Positions 9,896-19,728 are shown, counted from the first letter of the stretch. The stretch is 36,211 nucleotides of DNA from Priapulus caudatus (GCF_000485595.1 NW_014577587.1:352719-388929); one strand, 5' to 3'. A program made the numbers and translations. Notes: generated from the letters alone by a model not told the origin.

Positions 9896-10322
9896 TCATA
9901 GTTATGTTTGACACTTATTTCACTATTTACGTTGTATTTTTTTATAAACATTTATTGATTTGTATTATCAATTTCTTGCATATATAATTAACATTATCAT
10001 GACACTGTGATAGGGTGTATATTCGATATCTAATATTAGTGAGGGAAATAATTTGTTTGTAATTAATATAATGGCCTAGCCTGAACTCGCGTATTTATAG
10101 CTCATCTGACATGGTCAATTAATTCCTGCTAGTAAAATTCTATAGTGCGCACGTCTCTCCATATGGGAACCATAGCGGCTTACATACAAGTGTATATAAA
10201 GCAGAGTAAGGAAAATATAAAAACGAAACCACATTGCAGCTGGTCAGAGAACAAATATACTATTTTTATCGGGAAACTATAACGTTCTAATGATAAGGTT
10301 ATGCAGAGGAACGGCCAACCTC
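9896..10322. other. Intergenic, no recognisable feature
   Basis: AT-rich DNA with no convincing exon, RNA gene or repeat. Confidence 0.4.
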
Positions 10323-10737
10323 AGACAAAAAGAAGGTGGTAGTGGAAGAAGAAGGTGACAGAGAGGGAGGAGGTGGAGGGAGAATGGAGGGGAGAGGAGA
10401 GGGTGGAGGAGGTAAATAGTAAAGAGGGGAGAAAACAGTAGCGAAGATAGAGAAAAGATAAAGGAGGAGAAGAGAGGGAGGGAAAGGAGTGTGTAGATGA
10501 TGAGGGGAGAGGGTGGAGGAGGTACTTAGTAGATGAGGAGGAATGATGTAGACACGGAGAGTGAACAGGTAGCAGTAGAGGAGAAGAAAAGAGGCATAAG
10601 TTATAGCAGAAGGAAGGAGGCAGAGGCACAGAAGACAGAGGAGGGGAGGAAATGTGACGGTGGGGGAGGAGGCAGAGGAAGAACATGAGGACGAAGAGAA
10701 GCGTGGGGAGAGGAGGACGAGCAGAAAGAGGAGGCCT
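10323..10737. repeat. Polypurine tract (GGA/GAA-rich, ~415 bp)
   Basis: Nearly every base on + is A or G, with interruptions by short TAGTA/GTAG blocks. GAGGAGGTGGAGG-like and GGGGAGAGG units recur without a fixed period. The proline/serine/leucine-rich open frame on - is a by-product. Such mirror-like tracts can form triplex (H-DNA). Confidence 0.85.
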
Positions 10738-11130
10738 CCTCCTTCTCCTATTGTTTGTGGTGGCTAAGAATTTTGGCAAACCAACTTACTTGCTAGTATA
10801 TCCTGTGTGCAGCAAAGTTGGAGAATAACGCTGTAAATTTTGTTGTACATTTATCCCTCCGCACCAGCAGCATCACCGACCTGTAAATATGTAGCATGTG
10901 TATTGAAGTTTTTTTTTGAGATGCCGAGCTGGCAGATGGCAGCCGAGATGGTATATGCTTCAGCTTTTGCCATATGATGTTAGAACTTAAATGACCGTTG
11001 TTTATGTCTGCCCTTAGTAGCATTCTCGGATATCTCATTAATATCTGTCTACATTTTCCAGTAGGACCACCCTAGCACCGCGTGCATTCGGGACGCCTTC
11101 ACTCAAATATCCCCCCCCCGTCTCCTGAAA

Positions 11131-11185
11131 GCTAGATCCGCCCCTAGATCGCTAGATCCCTAGATCCCTAGATCGCTAGATCGGG
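11131..11185. repeat. CTAGATC short tandem cluster
   Basis: CTAGATC occurs about six times in 55 bp with CGC or CC between copies. The GCTAGATCCGCCCCTAG at its start resembles the end of GGGGCGGATC-type transposons, so this may be a decayed terminus. Confidence 0.6.
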
Positions 11186-11187
11186 CG

Positions 11188-11333
11188 AGATTCATCAACG
11201 TTGCGTAAAGTGTATTGCGTACACAGAGTTTCTACGAAGTACGTACGCAAAGCTCGTATGTGCGATTCATCAACGCAGCGTAGCACCTGCGTACGCAAAT
11301 GCGGATATTTTGCGTACAAGCGTTGATGAATCT
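11188..11333. mobile_element. Small GATTCATCAACG-ended MITE (unit A)
   Basis: AGATTCATCAACG at the left end and CGTTGATGAATCT at the right end bound 146 bp with internal GCGTACGCAAA palindromes. It stands 11 bp from the larger element at 11345-13015, which has the same ends. A close direct copy of its left two-thirds lies inside that element (11872-11993). Confidence 0.75.
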
Positions 11334-11871
11334 ACTCCGGGTGTAGATTCATCAACGCGCGTACGCAAAATATTTTTCGTAAATCTTGTGTACGCAATCG
11401 ACGTTGCTTAGTTGAGATTCATCAACACAGCTATTTAGTAAATTTGCGTACGATTTCGCGTACGCAAGCGAGGCCGTTTTAGGTGCGATTCATCAAGCTA
11501 AAATTTACGTAAACCTTTGCGTAGCTTTAAAGTGACTATGTCACGAATTTTCTATGGTAAAATTTGTAAAATTTGTGTTGCCATTTTTTACATTAAAAGT
11601 AAGAACTAACGTATCGTCAAATTCTTACCTGATAAGGTTGTTTCTCAACTAGCTAAAAATCCAAAAAACCTGGACGATTTGATATTAGTGTTCATAACAT
11701 TAATTGCTTGCTATGGGCTATGTATGAGTCACGAGTATGTTCACATCGAACAATATAGTAAAATAAGAAGTATAATGCAGCAATTTAACCATAAAAGTGA
11801 ACAGAATCACTTATATATTTTTTTTTACTATTTACGGTGACGTAATCACTTTAAACGAGCCCCAGGGGCCT

Positions 11872-11993
11872 GATTCATCAACGTTGCGTAAAGTGTATTG
11901 CGTACACAAAGTTTCTACGAAGTAATTACGCAAAGCTCGTAGGTGCGATTCATCAACGCAGCGTAGCACCTGCGTACGCAAATGTTGATGAAT
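11872..11993. repeat. Nested copy of unit A
   Basis: GATTCATCAACGTTGCGTAA through CATCAACGCAGCGTAGCACC to AATGTTGATGAATT repeats unit A (11188-11333) in the same orientation, with an internal deletion near its right end and few other changes. Confidence 0.8.
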
Positions 11994-12231
11994 TCCAGTT
12001 TAAATCCACTACGCCATCGTATCTGCTGGCTGTTGAGGGGCGTGCCTAGCATAAACCAATCACACTGTGCGACACATACCATAGGAACCAAACTGACGCC
12101 TCTCTTGTATGTAAACCATATGGCTCTAGCTCTGTCTACAGGAGTGATGGGGGATGTGATCGTTGTCCTCATTTTCGTTTGTATGATAATTGCGTTCAAG
12201 TTGGTTCAACACTCGATGAAAGCAGCGACAC

Positions 12232-12520
12232 GTATACGTGCGTGCGTGCGTGCATGTGCACGTGTGCGTGCGTGCGTGCGTGTGCACGTACATGTGCGTG
12301 CGTGCGTGCGTGTGCACGTACATGTGCGTGCGTGCGTGCGTGTGCACGTACACGTGCGTGCGTGCATGTGTGTGCACGTACACGTGCGTGCGTGTGTGTG
12401 TGTGCACATACACGTGCGTGCGTGTGCGTGCGTGTGTGCACGTACACGTGCGTACGTGCGTGCGTGTGTGCACGTACACGTGCGTGCGTGCGTGCGTGTG
12501 TGCACGTACACGTGCGTGTG

Positions 12521-12552
<32 letters not shown>

Positions 12553-12567
12553 TGTGCACGTACACGG
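12232..12567. repeat. GT/GC alternating array with 30-bp and ~34-bp superperiod
   Basis: Almost pure alternating purine-pyrimidine sequence. TGTGCACGTA recurs at 12281, 12311, 12341 and 12371, with TGTGCACATA at 12401 (30-bp steps), then at about 34-bp steps. Because 30 is a multiple of 3, open frames run through it on both strands (Cys/Arg/Val/His-rich); these are not genes. Confidence 0.92.
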
Positions 12568-13015
12568 CTATCTACGAACTCGCTTATAACGAAAACAATG
12601 CCAAGCTGTGACAAAAGATGAAAAGAAAAGCGTCAAAGGCGCCGCCTGTCTGTGTAGTATGGTAATTATTTATTTATTTTTAGTTGAGTAGTAATTTTAT
12701 AATGTTTTCTCAATAAAATAATGCATGCTGCGGTATGTTGGAAACGCTTGCGGAAATTTCGAGTGGTTTACGGCACCTCGTCAGCTCGTGTAAAGTTACG
12801 CAAAGGTTTGCATAAATTTTAGCTTGATGAATTGCAACTAAAACGGCATGGCTTGCATACGCGAAATCGTACGCAAATATACTAATAGTATTGTAATAGT
12901 ATATAGTATAGTAATAGTATACTAATAGTATAGTAATAGCTGTGTTGTAATCGCAACGTCGATTGCGTACACAAGATTTACGAAAAATGTTTTGCGTACG
13001 CGCGTTGATGAATCT

Positions 13016-13858
13016 ACCCCAGGTGAATGATGGAGGGGGAGTAGCCTGCTGAAGTGACTATAGTGATAGTATTGCTGCAGCTAAAATCTTTTACCTACGG
13101 AGACAGAGACGAACATGACAACAGGTGTGTGTCGGAGGGGACGCTGAACATAAATTGAACGACAAGCATACCGATGATGGGAATGGCGATGACGATAGCA
13201 TAGCAACGCAAACGAAACGAAGATTAGGCTGTCTAAAATTAAACAAATACTCACGAAAGTGCGATTAGAAAATAAAGTCATGCAATGTCCTAACAAGAAT
13301 TTTAGCGTCTAATATAGATATTAGAAATCATAGAAAAAAATACATGTTAAGTATCACAAAAGGTGGCGCCACCAATATAACAGCAAAGTAAGTTTCTTGT
13401 TGGAAATATAGGAACTTCAAATATTTACAGGTTTAACCTCTGGGATCTTAGGTAATGGTTTAAATAGGTTATGAACGCCGATAGGTATCAATAATATTCT
13501 TTGTTAATCATGGTTGAATTCGTAGAGACATTCGTAAATTAATGCCAAGACTTTGTTTTCTGACCATGGTCCATTGGTCGTCAACAGACAACAGTCATTG
13601 ACTGATTGAGTCAACAAACAGCCTTTGCTTGTGTTTACTGTTGTGACGGTTTTTTTTTTTTTAACTTCACTTAGGTCTAGCCATAAGTTACCTGATCGCT
13701 TCTCACCATATATATAATATAAAATGACTTGATCTTGCTGCCAGTGGTAGCAATTAGTAGATTTGCTTGGTACACTGTCACTGTGTTAGCTGCAACTTTC
13801 AAGTTAGGTCCCCTATTCTACTTGACTTTGCAGTGAACGTTGGTTTTACTTGTTTTAG
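13016..13858. other. Intergenic, no supported gene
   Basis: It holds a GGTGGCGCCACC palindrome near 13361 and a poly-T run near 13650. A 71-residue frame on - (13296 to 13081) has no recognisable motif and I do not call it. Confidence 0.35.
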
Positions 13859-13866
13859 GATACATT

Positions 13867-14001
13867 CTAGCTCTAGAACTATAGCCGTCCACTCCGCCGC
13901 AGGCGCAGGCGGCAAGAACAGGCAAGCGGCAGGCGCAGGCGGCAACTGCAGGCGGCCGCACAGCAACTGCGGCGGAGCGGAGGGCTATAGTTCTAGAGCT
14001 A
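13867..14001. mobile_element. hAT-like MITE with 8-bp target duplication (AGCTCTAG family, copy 2)
   Basis: 135 bp bounded by direct repeats GATACATT at 13859-13866 and 14002-14009. The left end is CTAGCTCTAGAACTATAGCC and the right end GGCTATAGTTCTAGAGCTA. The arms extend into CACTCCGCCGCAG/CTGCGGCGGAG. The loop is GC-rich, with CAGGCGCAGGCGGCAA units. Its termini match those of 1132-1567. Confidence 0.85.
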
Positions 14002-14099
14002 GATACATTCTAGCCCGACCAGGCTGTGTGACTAACGTCAATATACACAGCCTGACACCCATCCATTGGATAATCTTGTGGCGCAAATTCACTTTAAGC

Positions 14100-14356
14100 A
14101 CCTTAGGTATCACGAAGTGATGCACAGATTTCTGTGTATCATCAACTGATGCACAGACTTTCCGTATATCAAGGAATGATGTAAAATCCCTAACACTAAC
14201 CCTAACCCTAACCCTAACACACTTCGTGATACCTAAGGTTATACTTTATGACTTAGGGCTAGGGTTAGGGTTTTTGCACCATTCCTTGGTATACGGAGTC
14301 TGTGCATCAGTTGATGATACACAGAAATCTGTGCATCACTTCGTGATACCTAAGGT
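14100..14356. repeat. Foldback with telomere-like loop (FB1)
   Basis: Arm 14100-14181 starts ACCTTAGGTATCACGAAGTG and is mirrored by 14276-14356. The loop carries CCCTAA repeats (14189-14218), a third copy of the arm end (CACTTCGTGATACCTAAGG), then AGGGCTAGGGTTAGGGTTTT. The arms contain TGATGCACAGA twice each. No target duplication was found. Confidence 0.85.
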
Positions 14357-14593
14357 GGCTAAAGTGGATTTGCGCCTAATCTTGTACTTCTACAAAAACT
14401 GCCGAACAATTACGTATATCTCAAATAAAATAATCATCTAAGTATTTCTGCCTTGTTTTGTATCAAGTATAACCTTCACCTTATAGTATTCCAGCGTTGT
14501 TATTAAAACTAATACCTCAGTTCGCTGTGCACAGTGTAAATTTCAAGAGCCGAACCTAAATTTAACTTTAACTGCCAACCGCCATGTTTCCAC

Positions 14594-14603
14594 TGCGCAT
14601 GCG
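14594..14603. promoter_or_regulatory. NRF1-like motif
   Basis: TGCGCATGCG matches the palindromic NRF1 consensus. It lies in a locally GC-raised stretch next to AACCGCCATG, about 4.6 kb before the ATF2-type start codon. It is motif evidence only. Confidence 0.3.
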
Positions 14604-14830
14604 TTTCGATCAGAACGCGGAAAACCCGAAATGACATAACATACCATAGCGTTGGCGCGAGCATAAATAAGCATCATATACTCGTATATATATAAATATT
14701 AAAACATTGAAAACCTGGAAACATCAATCTACAACAACTTAATAATTATCATTACGAAGATATGTACTTGCCTTGTGTTTAGGCCTATGCACTGTGAAAA
14801 TCAGGTCCATTGCCGATTTTAGTGCCGCCG

Positions 14831-14850
14831 AACATGGCGGACATGGCGGC
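14831..14850 (+). promoter_or_regulatory. Double YY1-like ATGGCGG motif
   Basis: AACATGGCGGACATGGCGGC holds two ATGGCGG cores ten bases apart, the pattern of TATA-less YY1-bound starts. Together with the NRF1-like site about 240 bp upstream it marks a candidate promoter. Confidence 0.3.
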
Positions 14851-15563
14851 TGTCTGGTTGTTTTTATCCAATTCATCTCAGAAAATACGAATAAATAACG
14901 CCCAGTAGCGCCCAGTTACTGCGAGCAAGCCACAGGTTTATAGATTTGTTTGAGCTATTACATGTGACGCTAGCTGTGGCGATGTTTGGATACCCATACC
15001 GAGCCAACTACAAGTTTTTATGGGCAAGAATTTGAAACGATCTTCTAACCCTAGCAAAGACCGTTTCTTGGAGCTAGATACATTCAAGCTTTTTCACAGG
15101 TATATTGTTCTAATCACAGGCACTTGGAACGTTACAATAATACAACGATGGTACATAAACATGAAATGTATTTATTACCAAAGTTTCAATGTTTCTCTTG
15201 TCTATTTCACCCATTATTAATAATAACTTTCTGTAAATGTTGTTCAAATGCTCCTCTACAACATGCAAGTACAAGGAACGCACGCTGCTGTGCACAAACA
15301 ACAAAATTGTAGAGCAGGTGGGAAAGTATAAGTGAAAAATGGCACTGTGCGCGCTTCGTTTCACACAATCACAGCACAAATACACAACCAACAGCCTACA
15401 TTCTAGTACCTATGCTTAGCTAAATGTTTACTTGTTCGATTTATAATTTGCCAACTAGTACTGCCTACTTTACCCAGAGATACTCACTCCGCCAAAATGC
15501 AAATCGGAGCAAGTGCGTGTTTATCATCTGAAACTCCCTAACGGCGCCACTCGATTGTTTCGG

Positions 15564-15591
15564 CCAATGAATGTAGTCATGTGTGACGTCA
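15564..15591 (+). promoter_or_regulatory. CCAAT box plus perfect palindromic CRE
   Basis: CCAAT (15564-15568) lies 15 bp before TGACGTCA (15584-15591), the perfect cAMP-response element bound by ATF2 and CREB family dimers. It is about 3.65 kb upstream of the ATF2-type start, in an otherwise repeat-poor stretch. Whether it belongs to the promoter of that gene is inference; no transcription start is visible. Confidence 0.35.
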
Positions 15592-16236
15592 TTCCTGCGA
15601 GCATTATCAGGGTTTCTTCTGAAGGAAAATTAAACAAAGGAGGTAATTGCCAGTTTGGTGGAAAAACGCGCATGATGGATTCAAAGGCGTGCCGTAGCCA
15701 TGCTGCAGGCAGACGCGGGGGGAGAGAGGGAGAAGGGGAATCTATAGGGAGCACGTGGTGGCCTATTTATTTTTGGGTTGACACTATTTTGACAACGGCG
15801 GGTAAAGACAGGAACATTTTCACAATAACGATGTTAAATTTGACAACAGCGGTGCGCCACTGTGCCTCTTATGTATAAGAAACCCTGATTATGCTAGCTT
15901 GGCTTGGCATGCCTTGAAATGGAGCTCGGAAGCAGGTCCACAAACCCAAAATGCAATGCGGCACCATTACTCATGTGCTTAATCCCATTTAAATTTTGCG
16001 GAGTGGGAGTTTTCCACAGGAATTCACCAGATATCTGTGACATGGAGGTGAGCAATCCAAATGCTCTGAAAGCTGACATACATGGATAGATGGAGAGATA
16101 AGCATGTGCAGAGGTAGCACCTGGTGTTACTATTAGGCATCGAATAAGACTGAAAATGAGAAATCGATGAGATTTTGCATTAAACCTTGTGTGTAAATTA
16201 TCATCTTTCAAAATGTTTAGCATTGGCACAATTGTC

Positions 16237-16828
16237 TTAAAGGGATACTAGACTCTAGGATTTTACTGCATACAACTGTACTTACTGTATAAGAAATCGT
16301 CTATACCCACACGTACTTGTTACCAGATACCAAGTTAATTGTTATAATTAATTATACATCAACGCTATGAAATTTGAATGGCACCATTGACACCCGCGAC
16401 CGCGCTGCCACCCTGAAAAAGTTGCGCATTTCCCAATATATTTTGCACGTTACAGACCGAGGGCTAATCACAAAAGTGGAATTATATTTTTACCTAAATG
16501 CTATTAAACCGAATGATGTTCATTTTAGGACAAATTTATCCATAATATAACTGAAACTATTTGTCGTTTATAAGATATTACAATCCTTTTGCTTTTAAAT
16601 TAATAAATAAGAAACACCCTCGATCTGTAGCCCTTGGCTGAAAAGTTGTTTTGCGCAACTTTTCAGATCGTGCGCTTTGAGTGGCGCCACCGTCGTTGTA
16701 ATCAAACTGTAGTCGTTAGTTTTAAAACATAAAAAAAATTTCTAATGGTGATTTAACCATGAAACTTTTTATGTAGCGTAATTTTATTCTAAATTAATCC
16801 CAGAACCTAGAGTAAAGGATCCCTTTAA
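16237..16828. mobile_element. TTAA-flanked MITE, copy 1
   Basis: It begins TTAAAGGGATACTAGACTCT and ends CTAGAGTAAAGGATCCCTTT plus AA. TTAA at both ends is the target of piggyBac- or Kolobok-type transposons. A second copy of the same ~600-bp sequence lies in opposite orientation at 29901-30505, sharing for example GCACGATCTGA, GGTGGCGCCAC and CAAAAGGATTGTAATATC. It has no transposase frame. Confidence 0.85.
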
Positions 16829-16933
16829 TTTTACCTTATTCTCATCTGTGCAAAACAGAGATTAGCGTGTGAGGTTTGAAAAGCAACATTTACAAATTAA
16901 ACAGTATTTTGATTATCAAAAGAAATGTATATA

Positions 16934-17365
16934 CAGGGTTCTCCCTACGTTGCGCAAACGGGGCGCGCGCGCCCCGTTTGGGAAAACTCCCCCCTGTTTC
17001 AATCGTTGCGCCCCGTTTAAAATACCTCCGCCCCGATTAAATTCCACCACAACAAAAGTTTGCCAGCGCGGGAATCGATCGTCAAGAAGTACAATTCGAC
17101 CAGGATACCCGGCGCGTGTATTTTTACAGTACCACGCATGCACTGCAGACAATACAACAGTCAAGCTGTCCAACACCCAACACTAACTGTACACCGACTC
17201 GGCTATATCTTATATATACAAGAACCCCAAATACCGTCTATGGTGTGGTGGCGATTTTACGCATTAATTAGTGGTACGGTAAAAAAACACGCCCTCCTAG
17301 TTTCCCCCCCCCTCCCCCTTCCCCTCCCCTCCCCCCTGTTTGAATTTCATCCTGGGGAGAACCCT
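16934..17365. mobile_element. CAGGGTTCTCCC-type hAT-like MITE
   Basis: The left end CAGGGTTCTCCC and right end GGGGAGAACCCTG are the terminal repeats seen in many hAT MITEs. The flanks are TA-rich, so a TATATA-like duplication cannot be told from chance. The interior has CCCCGTTT/CCCCG repeats, a 26-bp perfect palindrome (16955-16980) and a C-rich run at about 17305-17337. Confidence 0.7.
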
Positions 17366-17719
17366 GATATATAAAAAAAGTTATTTGTGCACAGAAAATG
17401 TTTAGCAGCTAGATTTTATTAATAATGTTATGTAAAAATGTTGAGAAAGATTATGTGGCTTGTATATATAGTATATGATGTTATGCTTGGCGTATATGTC
17501 ACAGGTCCAGTTGTAAAATGTTTTGCGATTGGTGTTTGCACATTCCTTGATAGGCAAATCCCAACTGTAAAATATTTGCTACTTTTATTCAGGAACATTG
17601 ATTTAGCAAATGAGCACGATAAACTGTAACCAGGCAGTGCTTTGAAAAATATTAGTTATGCCCAAATTTGGCCACTTTATAATGATTGGAGTTTTAATTA
17701 TGGTGGCCAGTACTTTTAT
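17366..17719. other. AT-rich intergenic, nothing recognised
   Basis: A 63-codon frame (17438-17629) has no motif and is not called. Confidence 0.35.
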
Positions 17720-18054
17720 TAGGGTAATGCTATCCCCCGGGCGTGGAGTGCTACCGCAACGTGGAAGCACTAGTATTAGGATTAATATTATTAGTATTAG
17801 TATTAGTATTAGGTTAGGGTTAGGGTTAGGGTTTTTTTCATCATGATATCTGTCCCCACACCACAGATTAATTTTTGTGGATGACGCCCCTATATATAGC
17901 GATCCGATATATATATATATTTAGTGTTAGGGTTAGTGTTGGAGTTAGGGTTACACTGTATCCGTTAGTCTGTGTGGCTACTGTTAAGTTTTGAAGTATA
18001 CGTCAACTGTATCACGTTACTCTGACTCCACGCCCGGGTGATAGCAACACCCCT
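17720..18054. repeat. Foldback with telomere-like loop (FB2)
   Basis: Left end GCTATCCCCCGGGCGTGGAG (from 17729) pairs with ACTCCACGCCCGGGTGATAG (right). The loop carries GGTTAGGGTTAGGGTTAGGG followed by TTTTTTCATCAT near 17813-17842. A degenerate GTTAGGGTTAGTGTTGGAG array follows at about 17922-17953, along with ATTAGTATTAG repeats. Confidence 0.75.
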
Positions 18055-18062
18055 TTTATTAT

Positions 18063-18261
18063 GCAGCCGGCTGAAAGGTGCGATAGGATATGTTTACTAG
18101 GCACTTCTAATTTTAACACATATTTTAAATTTAATTAGGGTCAGGGTTAGGGTTAGGGCACTTTTTAGGGTTTTTGCATCATTCTTTAATATATCGTAAA
18201 ATATATGTTAAAATTAGAAGTGCCTAGTAAACATATCCTATCGCACCTTTCAGCCGGCTGC
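18063..18261. repeat. Foldback with telomere-like loop (FB3)
   Basis: Arms of about 65 bp, nearly perfect: GCAGCCGGCTGAAAGGTGCG from 18063 and its complement ending at 18261. The loop reads AGGGTCAGGGTTAGGGTTAG and TTAGGGTTTTTGCATCATTC. The last block is shared with FB1 (TTAGGGTTTTTGCACCATTC), which links the two loops as one family despite unrelated arms. Confidence 0.88.
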
Positions 18262-19225
18262 CATTAAATACACTTTATGCATAAAGACATTACAGGAAAA
18301 AACCTTAAATGATACAGGCTGTTGACTAAATGGTACATATATGGGTGAATTTACCCCTAAATTGTACCCTTTTGCTTGAAATGAGAGATGTACATAAATG
18401 TACAATTACAGCAGCAATGGGCCAGCATGCTCTGCTGCAACCCTCGGTATGCTAAAAGCAGTTAGTTTGTCAGAGAGGGTTAAGTAATGGATGTATTTTT
18501 ATTATTACATTTGTAGGCATCATGATGAATTAAATGAGAGCTGACTCGTCCTAACTTGACACATTATGTGATGGCGAGAAGTACAACTTTCTGGAACAGC
18601 ACTGTAAGACAACAGTAACCGGAAATTTAATTTATAGGTAATCTTTTTTTATTTATTGTGTCACATGGCAATAATTTAGCAATTAGGATCTGTACAAAAC
18701 CAGTTGCCAGAATCTGCCTTACCTGTGCAAATTATTCTTGACTTGGTCACAATTAAAAAAAAAATTGAAATGTAATATATCTATGTAGGAACACAGACAT
18801 CCCCATAATGTGCTTGCAAGTAGGTCTACATAATATATACGTATGTTCATGCTATCATTGAGGAAAGACTTGCTATGGTTAATGACTCAGCTTTAGGATT
18901 TGCACACCTATAGCACTTTCAGAATTACTGCAATTTTTTCAAGTGTATTGGTGTTTAAAGTTAATTTCAAATCACTATTGAGAAAATATTTAGACAGTGA
19001 ACTGTCCAGTAAATTTTAACACATGGTTAAAGCAATTGAAATAGCATTGACTAATATTTATGTTAAAAATATGACATCTCAAAATGATACACATGTGGTA
19101 TGTGAGAGAATATGTACATGTTTTCAGGCTTGTAAAACCATTGTTCTTTGTTGGTACTGATGAAATTGTATTTTAATATTTTAAAGTATTAAAGACTGAG
19201 GTTACTCATTGAGGCACCAGTAGCC
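18262..19225. other. Upstream region of the ATF2-type gene
   Basis: No coding exon is seen. A stretch from 18518 (after ACATTTGTAG) to 18636 (before GTAATC) could be an untranslated 5' exon by its splice-like borders, but nothing else supports it. Confidence 0.25.
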
Positions 19226-19243
19226 ATGGTTAATCTGAAATGA
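19226..19243 (+). promoter_or_regulatory. Upstream ORF overlapping the ATF2-type start
   Basis: ATGGTTAATCTGAAATGA encodes MVNLK and stops. Its start has an excellent context (GCC before, G after). Its stop TGA (19241-19243) overlaps the first main ATG (19240) and shares its last A with the second main ATG (19243). If transcribed in the leader, translation of the main frame would need leaky scanning or reinitiation. Confidence 0.55.
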
Positions 19244-19728
19244 TGGAGGATGATGACAAGCCATTTGCATGCACTGTGCCTTCATGCAATCAGGTATGGA
19301 TGCGGATCCTCGTACAAACAAGTTGATTACATATGCGTTACAAATCTGATAAGAACACTTTCTAATATAGCTATGCTAAAACTAGCTCAATAATTTAGCA
19401 AATATGTAATAATTTTTTTTTTACATTTAGCTTTCATGCTTATTTTAGTATGTATCATCTTTAGTGGGGATGACACCTATGATGAAGTGTGTGAAAATAA
19501 TTTGAGAAAACATAGCAATCACCACAATCATGTGTTTTACAACAGTTTGTAGCTTATGTTTGTCTTGGCATTGTAATAGTATAGATATATATATGTCTGT
19601 GCATCTATATTGTACTAATATAAAAAGAAATATTTTGTTTCAGAGGTTTACAAATGAGGATCATCTTACTGTTCACAAACAGAAGCATCAGATGACTCTT
19701 GCTATTGGGGCAAGGACGACCAATGTTG
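19240..19728 (+). CDS. ATF2: ATF2-type exons 1-2: C2H2 zinc finger
   Basis: Exon 1 (19240-19293) reads MMEDDDKPFACTVPSCNQ. Exon 2 (19644-19728) reads RFTNEDHLTVHKQKH then QMTLAIGARTTNV. The spacing C-x4-C-x12-H-x3-H is complete, and the intron falls between the Cys pair and the His pair. The KHxMTL stretch after the finger corresponds to the JNK docking site of the family. Confidence 0.95.

Larger units (their letters stand above)
11345..13015. mobile_element. 1.7-kb terminal-inverted-repeat element, GATTCATCAACG family
   Basis: The left end TAGATTCATCAACGCGCGTA is mirrored at the right end, and the arms continue for about 180 bp (through GTACGCAATCGACGTTGC and AAATTTACGTAAACCTTTGC). A ~55-bp TA/TAGTA insertion interrupts the right arm near 12880-12940. 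TA dinucleotides flank both ends, compatible with a TA target. No transposase frame is seen, so it is a non-autonomous passenger. Its core holds a nested unit-A copy and a 336-bp GT/GC array. Confidence 0.8.
14357..16236. other. Intergenic stretch holding the candidate promoter motifs
   Basis: Apart from the motifs listed separately I see no gene. Two open frames (15513-15878 on + and 16229-15894 on -) have no recognisable motif and no supporting splice context. This is the least repeat-rich part of the 9.4-19.2 kb interval and the best place for the first untranslated exon of the ATF2-type gene. Confidence 0.35.

Noticed and set aside
10321-10779. 152-residue Pro/Ser/Leu-rich frame on -
   Set aside because: It is a translation of the polypurine tract, with no motif and no splice context.
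11982-12614. Long open frames on both strands, Cys/Arg/Val/His-rich
   Set aside because: They are the product of the 30-bp-periodic GT/GC array, which is open in several frames on both strands at once.
15513-15878. 121-residue frame on +
   Set aside because: The frame does not begin at a convincing ATG, has no motif, and overlaps the CCAAT/CRE stretch.
15894-16229. 111-residue frame on - (and the opposite frame on +)
   Set aside because: No recognisable domain, no splice pairing, ordinary AT-rich composition.
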